Shown here in pieces: positions 10,293-17,952 of a stretch of DNA of 64,000 nucleotides; the stretch's first letter is position 1; the number at the start of each line of letters is the position of its first letter. The stretch comes from RUG14300 sp964619685. GTDB taxonomy: Bacteria; Bacillota; Clostridia; Christensenellales; CAG-1252. The stretch covers positions 12,222 through 76,221 of the forward strand of contig CAZUET010000001.1 of NCBI GenBank assembly GCA_964619685.1, given 5' to 3'. The notes beneath the pieces are model-generated. The model was not told the DNA's origin, made no database searches, and saw only the letters and a program-made list of their open reading frames with translations. A program made the translations under genes and the position numbers.

Positions 10293-10417
10293 CTAAAAAC
10301 CTTATTGAAGCATACACAACAATAATTCTAAATAAAAATACTATGCATTTGCACGAAATTGTTCTATAACTACAAAATTTATAGGGAAGACCAATTGGGC
10401 ATACGGCATAAAACATA

Positions 10418-10456
10418 TAAAAATGCACACCGAGAATCACTCGATGTGCATTTCTT
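10418..10456 (-). terminator. Terminator of mscL
   Basis: On the minus strand AAATGCACATCGAG pairs with CTCGGTGTGCATTT (one G-U pair, loop TGATT), followed by TTTATATG. It lies just after the mscL stop. Confidence 0.75.
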
Positions 10457-10473
10457 TGTTTTATCAAACCATT

Positions 10474-11034
10474 TTATTTGGTTTTTAGCATTTCTACGAT
10501 CTGTTCCAATAACTCTACTGTCTTTTGTTGGTTAAGTCTTTGTGCTTCGATCTTTGCTTCTTCTGCTTGCTTAGCTAATTCTTCGGCTGCAGCTGCAGCT
10601 TGTGCTTCAGCTTCTGCTTCTGCCTTTGCCTTTTCTTCAGCTTTGAGTTGAGCTTGTCCTTTCTTTGTGAGCTTTCTCATTCTTTTTTCTAAGCCCTTTC
10701 CTCCCTCTCTTGCAGAGTTGATTGCTTTGACGATTGTAAATAATACTAATGCGGTGAGGAAAAATGTGATAATCGCACTGATTACTGCGCCCCAATCAAG
10801 CACGAGTGCTTCAACTACGATATTACCGGCTTCATCTGTTACTGCAGGTCTTAACATTGTCTGTAAGCCTGTCGTATCATGTATAGGTATCCAGTTGATT
10901 AATGGCTTGAGAATGCTATCAACTAATGCGGTAACGATAGCGGTGAATGCAGAGCCTATGATCATACCTACGGCGAGGTCGAGAGCACTGCCTTTACTGA
11001 TGAATTTTTTAAATTCATTAAATAGTTTCTTCAT
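10474..11034 (-). CDS. mscL: Large-conductance mechanosensitive channel
   Basis: 186 residues with an AAGGAG site. The N-terminus MKKLFNEFKKFISKGSALDLAVGMIIGSAF is the MscL amphipathic helix followed by the pore-lining first membrane helix, with the conserved A-x-G-x-x-x-G spacing. The periplasmic-type loop (residues ~45-75) is followed by the second helix (ISAIITFFLTALVLFTIV). It opens on membrane stretch to release solutes during osmotic downshock. The cytoplasmic tail is longer than usual (family about 130-150 residues): a Lys/Glu/Ala-rich helix with 'AEAEAEAQAAAAAEELAKQAEEAK', probably a long coiled coil. It lies 30 bases after the DUF308-type gene, probably in one transcript. Confidence 0.95.
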   Translation of the reverse strand: MKKLFNEFKKFISKGSALDLAVGMIIGSAFTAIVTALVDSILKPLINWIPIHDTTGLQTMLRPAVTDEAGNIVVEALVLDWGAVISAIITFFLTALVLFTIVKAINSAREGGKGLEKRMRKLTKKGQAQLKAEEKAKAEAEAEAQAAAAAEELAKQAEEAKIEAQRLNQQKTVELLEQIVEMLKTK

Positions 11035-11064
11035 AATTATCTCCTTATGCTTTTGTATTGATTA

Positions 11065-11652
11065 CTAATAACAAATGATTTCTGTGCAACCTACCGCTGT
11101 TGCGATAGCACCAAAAATGATATAACAAACGCCGCTTGATGCCGAGCTGATCTCACCGATATATAATAAGCAGATTAAAATACCGGTGATAAGGGTGAAG
11201 ATACTGAGAACGATACCCAAGGTGTTTCTTCTACTGCTTGTTGCGCAGACGAATTTGATCATCATCAATAGACCATATATAGCGATAAGAGCACCGATTA
11301 TAATGATAAACCAAGGCTCGATTTGTCCGCCGAATATGAGCAATAATATGCCGGCTACGATCAAAACTAATCCGATAAATAGGTTTAAGTAGTGTTTATT
11401 TTTGTCATCTGCCTTACCGATTAGCTTTTTGAAACTGCCCGATACAAGGAACAAGCCCCAAAGGATAGCGAATATAGATGCAACTGTTAGTGCTGTGCTA
11501 ATAATGGTATTTTTTGTAATTATCAGCATTAATCCGACGAATGCAATCAAAAAACCTGCAAAGCGAATAGCCGAATTACTCAACGGCGAATTCTTTGCCT
11601 TTCTCGACGCACTTTTTGGTGTTTCTGTTTTTGTGCTTGACTTTTTAGCCAT
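11065..11652 (-). CDS. DUF308/HdeD-type six-helix membrane protein
   Basis: The start is ATG 11652 (MAKKSSTKTETPKSASRK), preceded by GGAGG at good spacing; the in-frame upstream start at 11688 has none. A basic Ser/Thr/Lys-rich N-terminus of about 30 residues precedes roughly six hydrophobic helices in three pairs, with short polar turns such as KKLIGKADDKNKHYLN and VCATSSRRN. The repeated 'GLxLIxxGILLLIFGG' pattern resembles DUF308 (HdeD-like) proteins. No enzymatic motif is seen. Its place before mscL suggests an envelope or stress role, which is inference. Confidence 0.7.
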   Translation of the reverse strand: MAKKSSTKTETPKSASRKAKNSPLSNSAIRFAGFLIAFVGLMLIITKNTIISTALTVASIFAILWGLFLVSGSFKKLIGKADDKNKHYLNLFIGLVLIVAGILLLIFGGQIEPWFIIIIGALIAIYGLLMMIKFVCATSSRRNTLGIVLSIFTLITGILICLLYIGEISSASSGVCYIIFGAIATAVGCTEIICY

Positions 11653-11801
11653 AAATATACCTCCAATTAATAAAAAGTGGACATACATCCTTTTTTTATA
11701 AATTATACAATAACTCGGTCGGGTTGTAAAGAGTTATCTTAATTAAAAATTCACTATTTTGACGGATTTTTTATTGATTTATATTATATAAAAATCCATT
11801 G

Positions 11802-11830
11802 TTGACAAATGCGTCAAGATATTATAAAAT
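11802..11830 (+). promoter_or_regulatory. Sigma-A promoter of the metallophosphoesterase gene
   Basis: TTGACA (11802-11807) and TAAAAT (11825-11830) with 17 bases between, about 39 bases before the start codon. Confidence 0.75.
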
Positions 11831-11868
11831 AAAGGTGATAATAGATAGATTGTCTAATAGGAGAATGA

Positions 11869-13128
11869 ATGACAAAAAATACCGTAAGAGCTAAAAATCG
11901 TGGTTGCATTATCGCACTTATAGTTATGGTGTCGATATTGGTATTTATCGCACTGTTTGTAGGAGTGATTGCCATTATCAATTCGGTATATTTTGATCAA
12001 ACTATTGATATGATCTCATCTATCGAATCGGTAGGGCATTCGTTAGAGCCTACACTTGACTTGGAAAATAACAGCTGGACCTTTGTAACCGACGACGATT
12101 TTAAGGTGATGCAATTAACCGATATACATATAGGTGCAGGTGCATTTTCAAGGGAGAGAGATATAAGTGCTATAAATGCGGTCGCAACTCTTGTTCAAGC
12201 GGAAAAACCCGATCTTGTTATCATTAGCGGTGATATGTCATATCCTGTTCCATATCAGTCAGGCACATTGAATAATAAAAGAGAGGCCACCGTTATCGCT
12301 ACGCTAATGGAACAATTAGACGTTTATTGGGCTGTCATATTCGGTAATCACGATTCGGAGGCGTATAGCTACTATTCGAGAAAGGATATAAGCGAGTTTT
12401 ATAGTGATGATATGTGGGAGCATTGCTTGTATCTCGAGGGTGATCAAAATATTGACGGTTATGGTAATTATTCCATAAATGTAGAGAATTCCTTAGGACT
12501 TACGACCCATAGCTACATTCTTATGGATTCGCATTCATATACTGACGGTGATATATTCGGTATATTATGGAAATACGATAATATCCACGCTAATCAAGTC
12601 GATTGGTATAAAAACACCATTGAAAAAATAAATAAGTCTAATATGGATGTGTTTAATGCTCTTGGCGAAGATGATAAGGCTTCTTATTTGACAACGCTCG
12701 GTAAGGATAGTTTACCAACCGTGCAGACGAGTGTATTTATCCATATTCCGTTAGTAGAATATCTCGATGCTTGGACGGAATATAAAGAAAACGGATATAC
12801 CGATACCGATAATGTTAAATATATATCGGGTGTAGTGGGCGAGAGTAAAAAACAAATTTACTGTGGTCTTGGCGAAGACGAATTATTTGAGGTCATTCTC
12901 GAGCTTGGAAGCACTAAAAATGTATTTTGCGGACATGATCATCTTAATAACATTACCCTTAATTATAAGGGTATCAATCTAAACTACGGCATGAGTATAG
13001 ATTACCTTGCATATATCGGAATATATAAGCAGACCGAACAGCGTGGGTGCATGATTATTACTACAAAGACAAACGGAGATCTTGAGATTTCTAAAAATAA
13101 ACTGACCGATTATTCGATCGATAAATAA
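11869..13128 (+). CDS. Membrane-anchored metallophosphoesterase
   Basis: 419 residues. One N-terminal membrane helix (about residues 12-38) carries a large extracytoplasmic domain with the calcineurin-type metal motifs in order: LTDIHIGAG, ISGDMSYP, FGNHDSE, a HIPL segment, and FCGHDHLNN. These match the D-x-H / G-D / G-N-H-D/E / H / G-H-x-H scheme of a two-metal phosphoesterase. The closest named types are Icc/purple-acid-phosphatase-like proteins; the substrate is unknown. The start ATG 11869 follows AGGAGA. The next gene, a glycerophosphodiesterase, starts 17 bases later, so the pair may act on envelope or extracellular phosphodiesters and release phosphate (inference). Confidence 0.88.
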   Translation: MTKNTVRAKNRGCIIALIVMVSILVFIALFVGVIAIINSVYFDQTIDMISSIESVGHSLEPTLDLENNSWTFVTDDDFKVMQLTDIHIGAGAFSRERDISAINAVATLVQAEKPDLVIISGDMSYPVPYQSGTLNNKREATVIATLMEQLDVYWAVIFGNHDSEAYSYYSRKDISEFYSDDMWEHCLYLEGDQNIDGYGNYSINVENSLGLTTHSYILMDSHSYTDGDIFGILWKYDNIHANQVDWYKNTIEKINKSNMDVFNALGEDDKASYLTTLGKDSLPTVQTSVFIHIPLVEYLDAWTEYKENGYTDTDNVKYISGVVGESKKQIYCGLGEDELFEVILELGSTKNVFCGHDHLNNITLNYKGINLNYGMSIDYLAYIGIYKQTEQRGCMIITTKTNGDLEISKNKLTDYSIDK

Positions 13129-13144
13129 AAAAAGGAGAAATGAA

Positions 13145-14149
13145 ATGAAAACAGGCTGTTGTATATTAAAAACAATAGGCATTATCATAGGTGTAATTCT
13201 TTTAGTGGCTATAGTTGTAGGACTTATTGTTCCTGCTATTGCTTACGCTAAAAATGATCCAGTCAAGACCTTTGAAGGGTTGACCAATAAATATATTAAT
13301 TATACCGATAGAATATACATATCTGCACACCGTGCAGGAGGTGACCTTGCTCCCGAAGAAACCATGATGGCTTTTGAAAAGTGCATGGAGGGTGGAATTG
13401 TCGATGTAGTCGAATTCGATCTTCATATAACTAAGGATGATCAGCTCGTATTGATGCATGACTCTACCGTTAACCGCACATCTAACGCAACCGAAGTCTT
13501 TGGAAGCGAAGAGGTATATGTTATAGATAAAACTCTTGAAGAACTTAAAACCTTGAATTTTGGTGCTAAGTTTGAGGATCTCGAGGGTAATAAGCCGTAT
13601 GCAGAGCTTACAGGTGACTCAATTCCCGAGAATATCAAGATTGTAACGCTTGACGAAATTCTTACCTATCTAACAGGTAGAAAGAGCGATCTTCAATATA
13701 TTATCGAGATTAAAAACGACGGTGAGCCCGGTAAAAAGGCTATGGATATTCTTGCAAGCAAGATGGATAGTTTTGGAATAATCGATCAAACCATCGTAGG
13801 TACATTCAATAAGGACATCACAGAATATATCGATGAAGAATATCCCGAGATTACTCGTTCGGCATCTATAATGGAAGTAGTTGATTTTTATTTTAGTTAT
13901 TTATTCGGTGTAAAGAGCAAGAGAACATTCGAGTACAAGTTCGATGTATTACAGATACCAGTAGGTACATTTATTTACGATTTCGGTGCAAGCTCATTTA
14001 TCAACTATGCACATGAAAGAAATATTGCCGTACAGTATTGGACGATTAATGACCCGGACGAGGCACTTCGTTTAAAGGAAAACGGTGCTGACTGTGTTAT
14101 GACCGACGATCCTGAAACCATTTACGCAAAGTACCACGAAAGTAAATAG
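13145..14149 (+). CDS. Membrane-anchored glycerophosphodiester phosphodiesterase
   Basis: 334 residues with a strong AAGGAG site and one N-terminal membrane helix (about residues 8-32). The GDPD barrel begins ISAHRAGGDLAPEET, then VVEFDLHITKD and LVLMHDSTVNRTS, which carry the expected catalytic His pair and metal-binding Glu and Asp. The end has the conserved VQYWTINDPDEALRL and GADCVMTDDPE. It hydrolyses glycerophosphodiesters to glycerol-3-phosphate and an alcohol, here outside the membrane. The family is often under 260 residues; the extra length is the anchor and an insertion around residues 115-150. It forms an operon with the upstream phosphoesterase. Confidence 0.93.
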   Translation: MKTGCCILKTIGIIIGVILLVAIVVGLIVPAIAYAKNDPVKTFEGLTNKYINYTDRIYISAHRAGGDLAPEETMMAFEKCMEGGIVDVVEFDLHITKDDQLVLMHDSTVNRTSNATEVFGSEEVYVIDKTLEELKTLNFGAKFEDLEGNKPYAELTGDSIPENIKIVTLDEILTYLTGRKSDLQYIIEIKNDGEPGKKAMDILASKMDSFGIIDQTIVGTFNKDITEYIDEEYPEITRSASIMEVVDFYFSYLFGVKSKRTFEYKFDVLQIPVGTFIYDFGASSFINYAHERNIAVQYWTINDPDEALRLKENGADCVMTDDPETIYAKYHESK

Positions 14150-14230
14150 CCACAAGTAGCGGTCAATAATAAAAACAATATCGATCAATGGTAGAAAATA
14201 ACTATCAATAAGTGAAAAAAAATAATAAAA

Positions 14231-14269
14231 AAATACGGAATAGGATTTTCCTACTTCGTATTTTTTTTG
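14231..14269 (+). terminator. Terminator of the phosphodiesterase operon
   Basis: AAATACGGAATAGGA and TCCTACTTCGTATTT flank a TTTT loop and are followed by a T run. The stem has one mismatch region. Confidence 0.8.
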
Positions 14270-14321
14270 TTTATATTGCACCAATCTTAAATTGGTGACC
14301 TTGTACTATGTTATAATTTTA

Positions 14322-14410
14322 TCCGCTGTCGTTCCCAGGTGTTGCGGTGAAACCATAGGTCGAACTGCCTAAGCAGTGCAAGATGCAGTTTTGCGGTAGC
14401 TTGGACGGGT
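14322..14410 (+). repeat. Dispersed intergenic repeat, copy B (degenerate)
   Basis: Begins TCCGCTGTCGTTC, contains GGTCGAACTGCCTAAGCAGTGCAAG, which is shared with copy C, and ends GGTAGCTTGGACGGGTAAC. The remaining part of the 14150-14459 gap holds only the terminator above. Confidence 0.6.
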
Positions 14411-14459
14411 AACGAAAAGTAACATCAATACTGAATTTATTCCATATAAATAACCTAAA

Positions 14460-16259
14460 TTACTTCTTTAGTTTATTATCAACGACTTCGGCAAGGATTG
14501 CCTCAAACTGTTCAAGAGAGATTGAACCAAGATCCTCACCAGAGCGATGACGGACTGATACTGTATTATTTTCAATATCCTTATCGCCGATTATGACCAT
14601 ATATGGAATCTTTTCGAGTTGAGCGTTTCTTATCTTATATTTTAAGGTATTAGAGCTATCGTCAACGGTTACTCTATATTTTAACGAATGCAAGCTTGCC
14701 TTTACGCTTTCTGCATATTCTACCGCTCTATCGGTAATGGTTAAAATCCTAACCTGTTCGGGTGCAAGCCAAGTGGGTAGTGCACCTGCATAGGTCTCAA
14801 GCAAATATGCAAGGGTACGCTCGTAGCATCCTAAACTGGTACGGTGGATAATGTAGGGGAGCTTCTTCTTTCCGTCTGCATCTACATAGTACATACCGAA
14901 TTTTTCAGCAAGCAACATATCAATCTGGATAGTTACAATGGTATCCTCTTTACCGAATACATTTTTATATTGAATATCGAGTTTAGGTCCGTAGAATGCT
15001 GCTTCATCAATACCGATGGTGTGTTCTACGTGTAGATCCTCAAGAATCTTTGCCATTAAGGATTGTGCCTCATTCCATTGCTCTGCAGTACCCTCGTATT
15101 TCTTAGTGTTATTTGGATCCCACTGTGAGAATCTAAATGTACAGCGGTCGAGCATACCTACAGTGTCAAGGAAGTATTTACATAATTCAAGACAACCCTT
15201 AAATTCTTCTTCAAGTTGATCGGGTCTAAGCACGATATGTCCTTCTGAAATGGTGAACTGCCTTACTCTTATCAAGCCATGCATTTCGCCCGAATCCTCG
15301 TTTCTAAACAGCGTTGAGGTCTCACCAAGACGCATTGGAAGATCCTTATAACTGCGTTGCTTATTGAGATATACTTGATATTGGAACGGACAGGTCATAG
15401 GTCTTAGTGCGAAGCATTCCTTTGTTTCGTCGTTTGGATCGCCCATTACGAACATTCCGTCGAGATAGTGATCCCAGTGTCCGGATATCTTATACAACTC
15501 TCTTTTTGCCATTAACGGTGTTTTGGTAAGCACATATCCCTTTTCTTCCTCTACATCCTCAACCCATCTTTGCATTCTTTGGATGGTTCGTGCACCCTTT
15601 GGAAGAAGGATAGGAAGACCTTGACCGATACAGTCAACTGTGGTGAAGTATTCGAGTTCTCTACCGATTTTATTGTGATCTCTCTTTCTTGCCTCTTCTC
15701 TTTGAACAAGATATTCTTCAAGCTCTTCTTTAGATGCAAAAGCTACACCGTTGATTCGTTGAAGCATTTGGTTGTTGACATCGCCCTTCCAATATGCGCC
15801 CGAAATTTGAAGCAATTTAAACGCTTTTAATGCCTTTGTATATGCAAGGTGCGGACCTACACACATATCGATATACTCGCCCTGTTGATAGAACGAAATG
15901 ACCGCAGAATCATCGAGATCGTCGATATGCTCGAGCTTAAATTTTTCGTTACGCTCTTGCATAAGTTTTTTTGCTTCTTCTCTTGGGAGTGAAAATGCCT
16001 TTATGGGTAGGTTTTCCTTACAGATTTTACGCATTTCATCCTCGATTCTTGGAAGATCTGCATCTGTTAATTTGGTGTCGCCTAAATCGATATCATAATA
16101 GAATCCGTTTTCGGTTGCAGGTCCGTAAGCGAAATCGGCTTGTGGATATAATCTCTTAATGGCTTGTGCCATGATATGTGCGGCGGTATGTCTGATTACA
16201 TGTAATTCCTCATTTGCAGGACATTCGCCTTGACTTCCATTGTTAAAAACGACCTTCAT
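14460..16259 (-). CDS. thrS: Threonyl-tRNA synthetase lacking the N-terminal TGS domain
   Basis: 599 residues against about 635-645 usual. It begins directly before the editing domain: HVIRHTAAHIMAQA gives the HxxxH pair, and MCVGPHL the Cys and His of the editing site. The catalytic core has motif 2 (RLGETSTLFRNEDSGEMHGL), zinc ligands Cys (RPMTCPFQ), His (SEGHIVLR) and His (YIIHRTSLG), motif 3 (SLGCYERTLAYLLE), and an anticodon-binding domain from about 500 (VRILTITDRAVEYA). It charges tRNA-Thr. The usual N-terminal TGS domain is missing apart from a short lead-in (MKVVFNNGSQGEC). The ribosome binding site is AAAGGAG. Expression is controlled by a T-box leader. Confidence 0.96.
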   Translation of the reverse strand: MKVVFNNGSQGECPANEELHVIRHTAAHIMAQAIKRLYPQADFAYGPATENGFYYDIDLGDTKLTDADLPRIEDEMRKICKENLPIKAFSLPREEAKKLMQERNEKFKLEHIDDLDDSAVISFYQQGEYIDMCVGPHLAYTKALKAFKLLQISGAYWKGDVNNQMLQRINGVAFASKEELEEYLVQREEARKRDHNKIGRELEYFTTVDCIGQGLPILLPKGARTIQRMQRWVEDVEEEKGYVLTKTPLMAKRELYKISGHWDHYLDGMFVMGDPNDETKECFALRPMTCPFQYQVYLNKQRSYKDLPMRLGETSTLFRNEDSGEMHGLIRVRQFTISEGHIVLRPDQLEEEFKGCLELCKYFLDTVGMLDRCTFRFSQWDPNNTKKYEGTAEQWNEAQSLMAKILEDLHVEHTIGIDEAAFYGPKLDIQYKNVFGKEDTIVTIQIDMLLAEKFGMYYVDADGKKKLPYIIHRTSLGCYERTLAYLLETYAGALPTWLAPEQVRILTITDRAVEYAESVKASLHSLKYRVTVDDSSNTLKYKIRNAQLEKIPYMVIIGDKDIENNTVSVRHRSGEDLGSISLEQFEAILAEVVDNKLKK

Positions 16260-16262
16260 AGT

Positions 16263-16513
16263 ATACTCCTTTCCGTTTTATAATAAAATAAGCACCCAAA
16301 ACAAAAAATAATTTGTTTTAAGGGTGCTTGGACAAACACGGTTCCACCTTAATATTTCGCTCATTGACCTTTAACGACAAGGGTACGGTACCGCTTAGTT
16401 ACTCACGGACAGCTCCGGAGTGGTGGTCTACACTTGATCTGTCCTTCGCTCACAGCCACGGCTAAGGATCTCTGATTCAGACCGTCTAAGCGTAAACTTC
16501 TCCTTCAACGCTT
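16263..16513 (-). promoter_or_regulatory. T-box leader of thrS
   Basis: On the minus strand, CGCTTAG near 16495 pairs with CTAAGCG near 16397 to close a long stem I carrying several sub-stems. The conserved T-box segment AAGGTGGAACCGTG lies at about 16334-16347. Downstream is a terminator: AAGCACCC pairs with GGGTGCTT, followed by ATTTTATT. Uncharged tRNA-Thr should stabilise the antiterminator and switch thrS on. An ACT triplet followed by A lies in the 3' side of stem I, but I could not fix the specifier loop with certainty. Confidence 0.88.
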
Positions 16514-16519
16514 TTACAT

Positions 16520-16549
16520 ATTATAGACTTCTTTTGACGGTAAAGTCAA
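16520..16549 (-). promoter_or_regulatory. Promoter of the thrS T-box transcript
   Basis: TTGACT (16549-16544) and TATAAT (16525-16520) on the minus strand with 18 bases between. Confidence 0.75.
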
Positions 16550-16695
16550 CATTTTTTAGAAAAAACTTAAAAGAAATCTTTTTCGAATTATTGCACACAA
16601 TCAAAATTGTGTATTGACAAAATATATGAATAAGCTTTATCATTATATATAGGATAATATCTTAAAAATAAAGCAAAGAAACAAGGAGAATTATT

Positions 16696-17232
16696 ATGAA
16701 TAAATATCATGGCACTCAAACAGAGAAAAATCTCGAAGCAGCTTTTGCAGGTGAGTCTCAGGCAAGAAATAAGTATACTTATTTTGCTTCTAAAGCAAAA
16801 AAAGATGGCTTCGAGCAAATAGCTGCACTATTCCTTAAAACTGCCGAAAACGAAAAGGAACACGCAAAACTTTGGTTTAAGGAATTGAACGGTATCGGTG
16901 ATACCCGTGAAAACTTAATTGCTGCTGCAGAGGGTGAAAATCACGAGTGGACAGATATGTATAAAGGGTTTGCAGAAACGGCTGAAGCAGAGGGCTTCCC
17001 TGAGCTTGCTCTCAAGTTCCGTTTGGTTGCAGAGATTGAAAGACATCACGAAGAACGCTATCGTGCTTTACTGAAGAATATTGAAATGGCAGAGGTGTTC
17101 AGTCGTAGCGAAGTCAAGGTTTGGGAATGCCGTAATTGCGGTCATATCGTCGTTGGTACCGATGCTCCCGAAATTTGTCCTGCTTGTGCCCATCCTCAAA
17201 GTTACTTTGAGATCTCGGCAGAAAACTATTAA
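16696..17232 (+). CDS. Rubrerythrin
   Basis: 178 residues. The N-terminal diiron domain has AAFAGESQARNKY (Glu20), ENEKEHAKLWF with its ExxH motif (about 53-56), and a second half AEIERHHEERY (113-121). The C-terminal rubredoxin domain has Cys145, Cys148 (CRNCG) and Cys161, Cys164 (CPACAH). It reduces hydrogen peroxide with electrons passed through the rubredoxin iron, protecting anaerobes from oxygen. The start follows AAGGAG. A likely promoter has TTGACA at 16614-16619 and TATCAT 18 bases later. It is divergent from thrS. Confidence 0.96.
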   Translation: MNKYHGTQTEKNLEAAFAGESQARNKYTYFASKAKKDGFEQIAALFLKTAENEKEHAKLWFKELNGIGDTRENLIAAAEGENHEWTDMYKGFAETAEAEGFPELALKFRLVAEIERHHEERYRALLKNIEMAEVFSRSEVKVWECRNCGHIVVGTDAPEICPACAHPQSYFEISAENY

Positions 17233-17263
17233 TCTTTAATTATGTAAAACAACAACTTTACTG

Positions 17264-17506
17264 ATGGGGTGTGAACATTGTCTTCATAGAGGATATAGAC
17301 GCTATTTAGTTTCGCAGGACGGAAGATATAATAATAAGGATTTGTATGAACTATTTGGGTCGATTATTGCATTAACTTCGAATTATGTTGATAATATCCC
17401 AAGATCATTTTATCATTTTGTAATAGAAGAAATAAGCAAACCTGGAAAATACACTCAAATGCTAATGACGAACGCAAGAAAATATATGCTCAAATATGTT
17501 AGGTAA
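17264..17506 (+). CDS. Hypothetical 80-residue protein (doubtful)
   Basis: Starts MGCEHCLHRGYRRYLVSQDG and ends basic (NARKYMLKYVR). There is one CxxC pair and no recognised domain, signal peptide or membrane helix. No ribosome binding site stands in front of the ATG. It lies 31 bases after rubrerythrin. It may be a real small gene, a gene remnant or chance. Confidence 0.3.
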   Translation: MGCEHCLHRGYRRYLVSQDGRYNNKDLYELFGSIIALTSNYVDNIPRSFYHFVIEEISKPGKYTQMLMTNARKYMLKYVR

Positions 17507-17744
17507 GTAATGTTGACGTGTAGATATTAAATCAATCTACAATATTGGTAAAATTTTTTTAGAAAAAGATACCTTCTAATACATAGGGGGTATTTTTTAT
17601 TTTGAAACAAAAAACTACGCATTGGAGGTACCATTAAAAATGGCGTTGTTAATGCATCATCTTGTTATACTTAACAATTTGTCATAAAAAAACACGCATA
17701 AATATACAAAAATACTGTTTTTTGAAATTTAAATTTGCTCTTAA

Positions 17745-17890
17745 TTACATTAAATTACATTATCTTCCGATTGATTTTTATATTCATAAATACTTCAAGC
17801 GAAAATGATTAAAATAAATAATATTTAATATATGGACTACATTAAACTTAATGCAAGGTTTGAAAAATTAATGTATTGAAGTTAATGCAA
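17745..17890 (+). promoter_or_regulatory. Cluster of TNCATTAA half-sites upstream of the glycan locus (candidate operators)
   Basis: Three sites precede the first gene of the sugar locus: TTACATTAAATTACATTA (17745-17762), CTACATTAAACTTAATGCAA (17837-17856, an inverted repeat of CATTAA with a 2-base centre) and a direct pair of TTAATG at 17868-17890. TTAATGCAA occurs at 17848 and again 34 bases on at 17882, about three helical turns. They overlap a likely promoter zone (TATACA or TATAGT at 17897-17910). The LacI-type protein at 29766 or another sugar regulator could bind here (inference). The rest of the 17507-17952 gap is AT-rich, with a weak hairpin at about 17569-17597. Confidence 0.45.
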
Positions 17891-17952
17891 TTTTACTATA
17901 CACTTATAGTATCAAGAGTGATTTATCGCTCAAATATTTTAGGAGGAATAGT

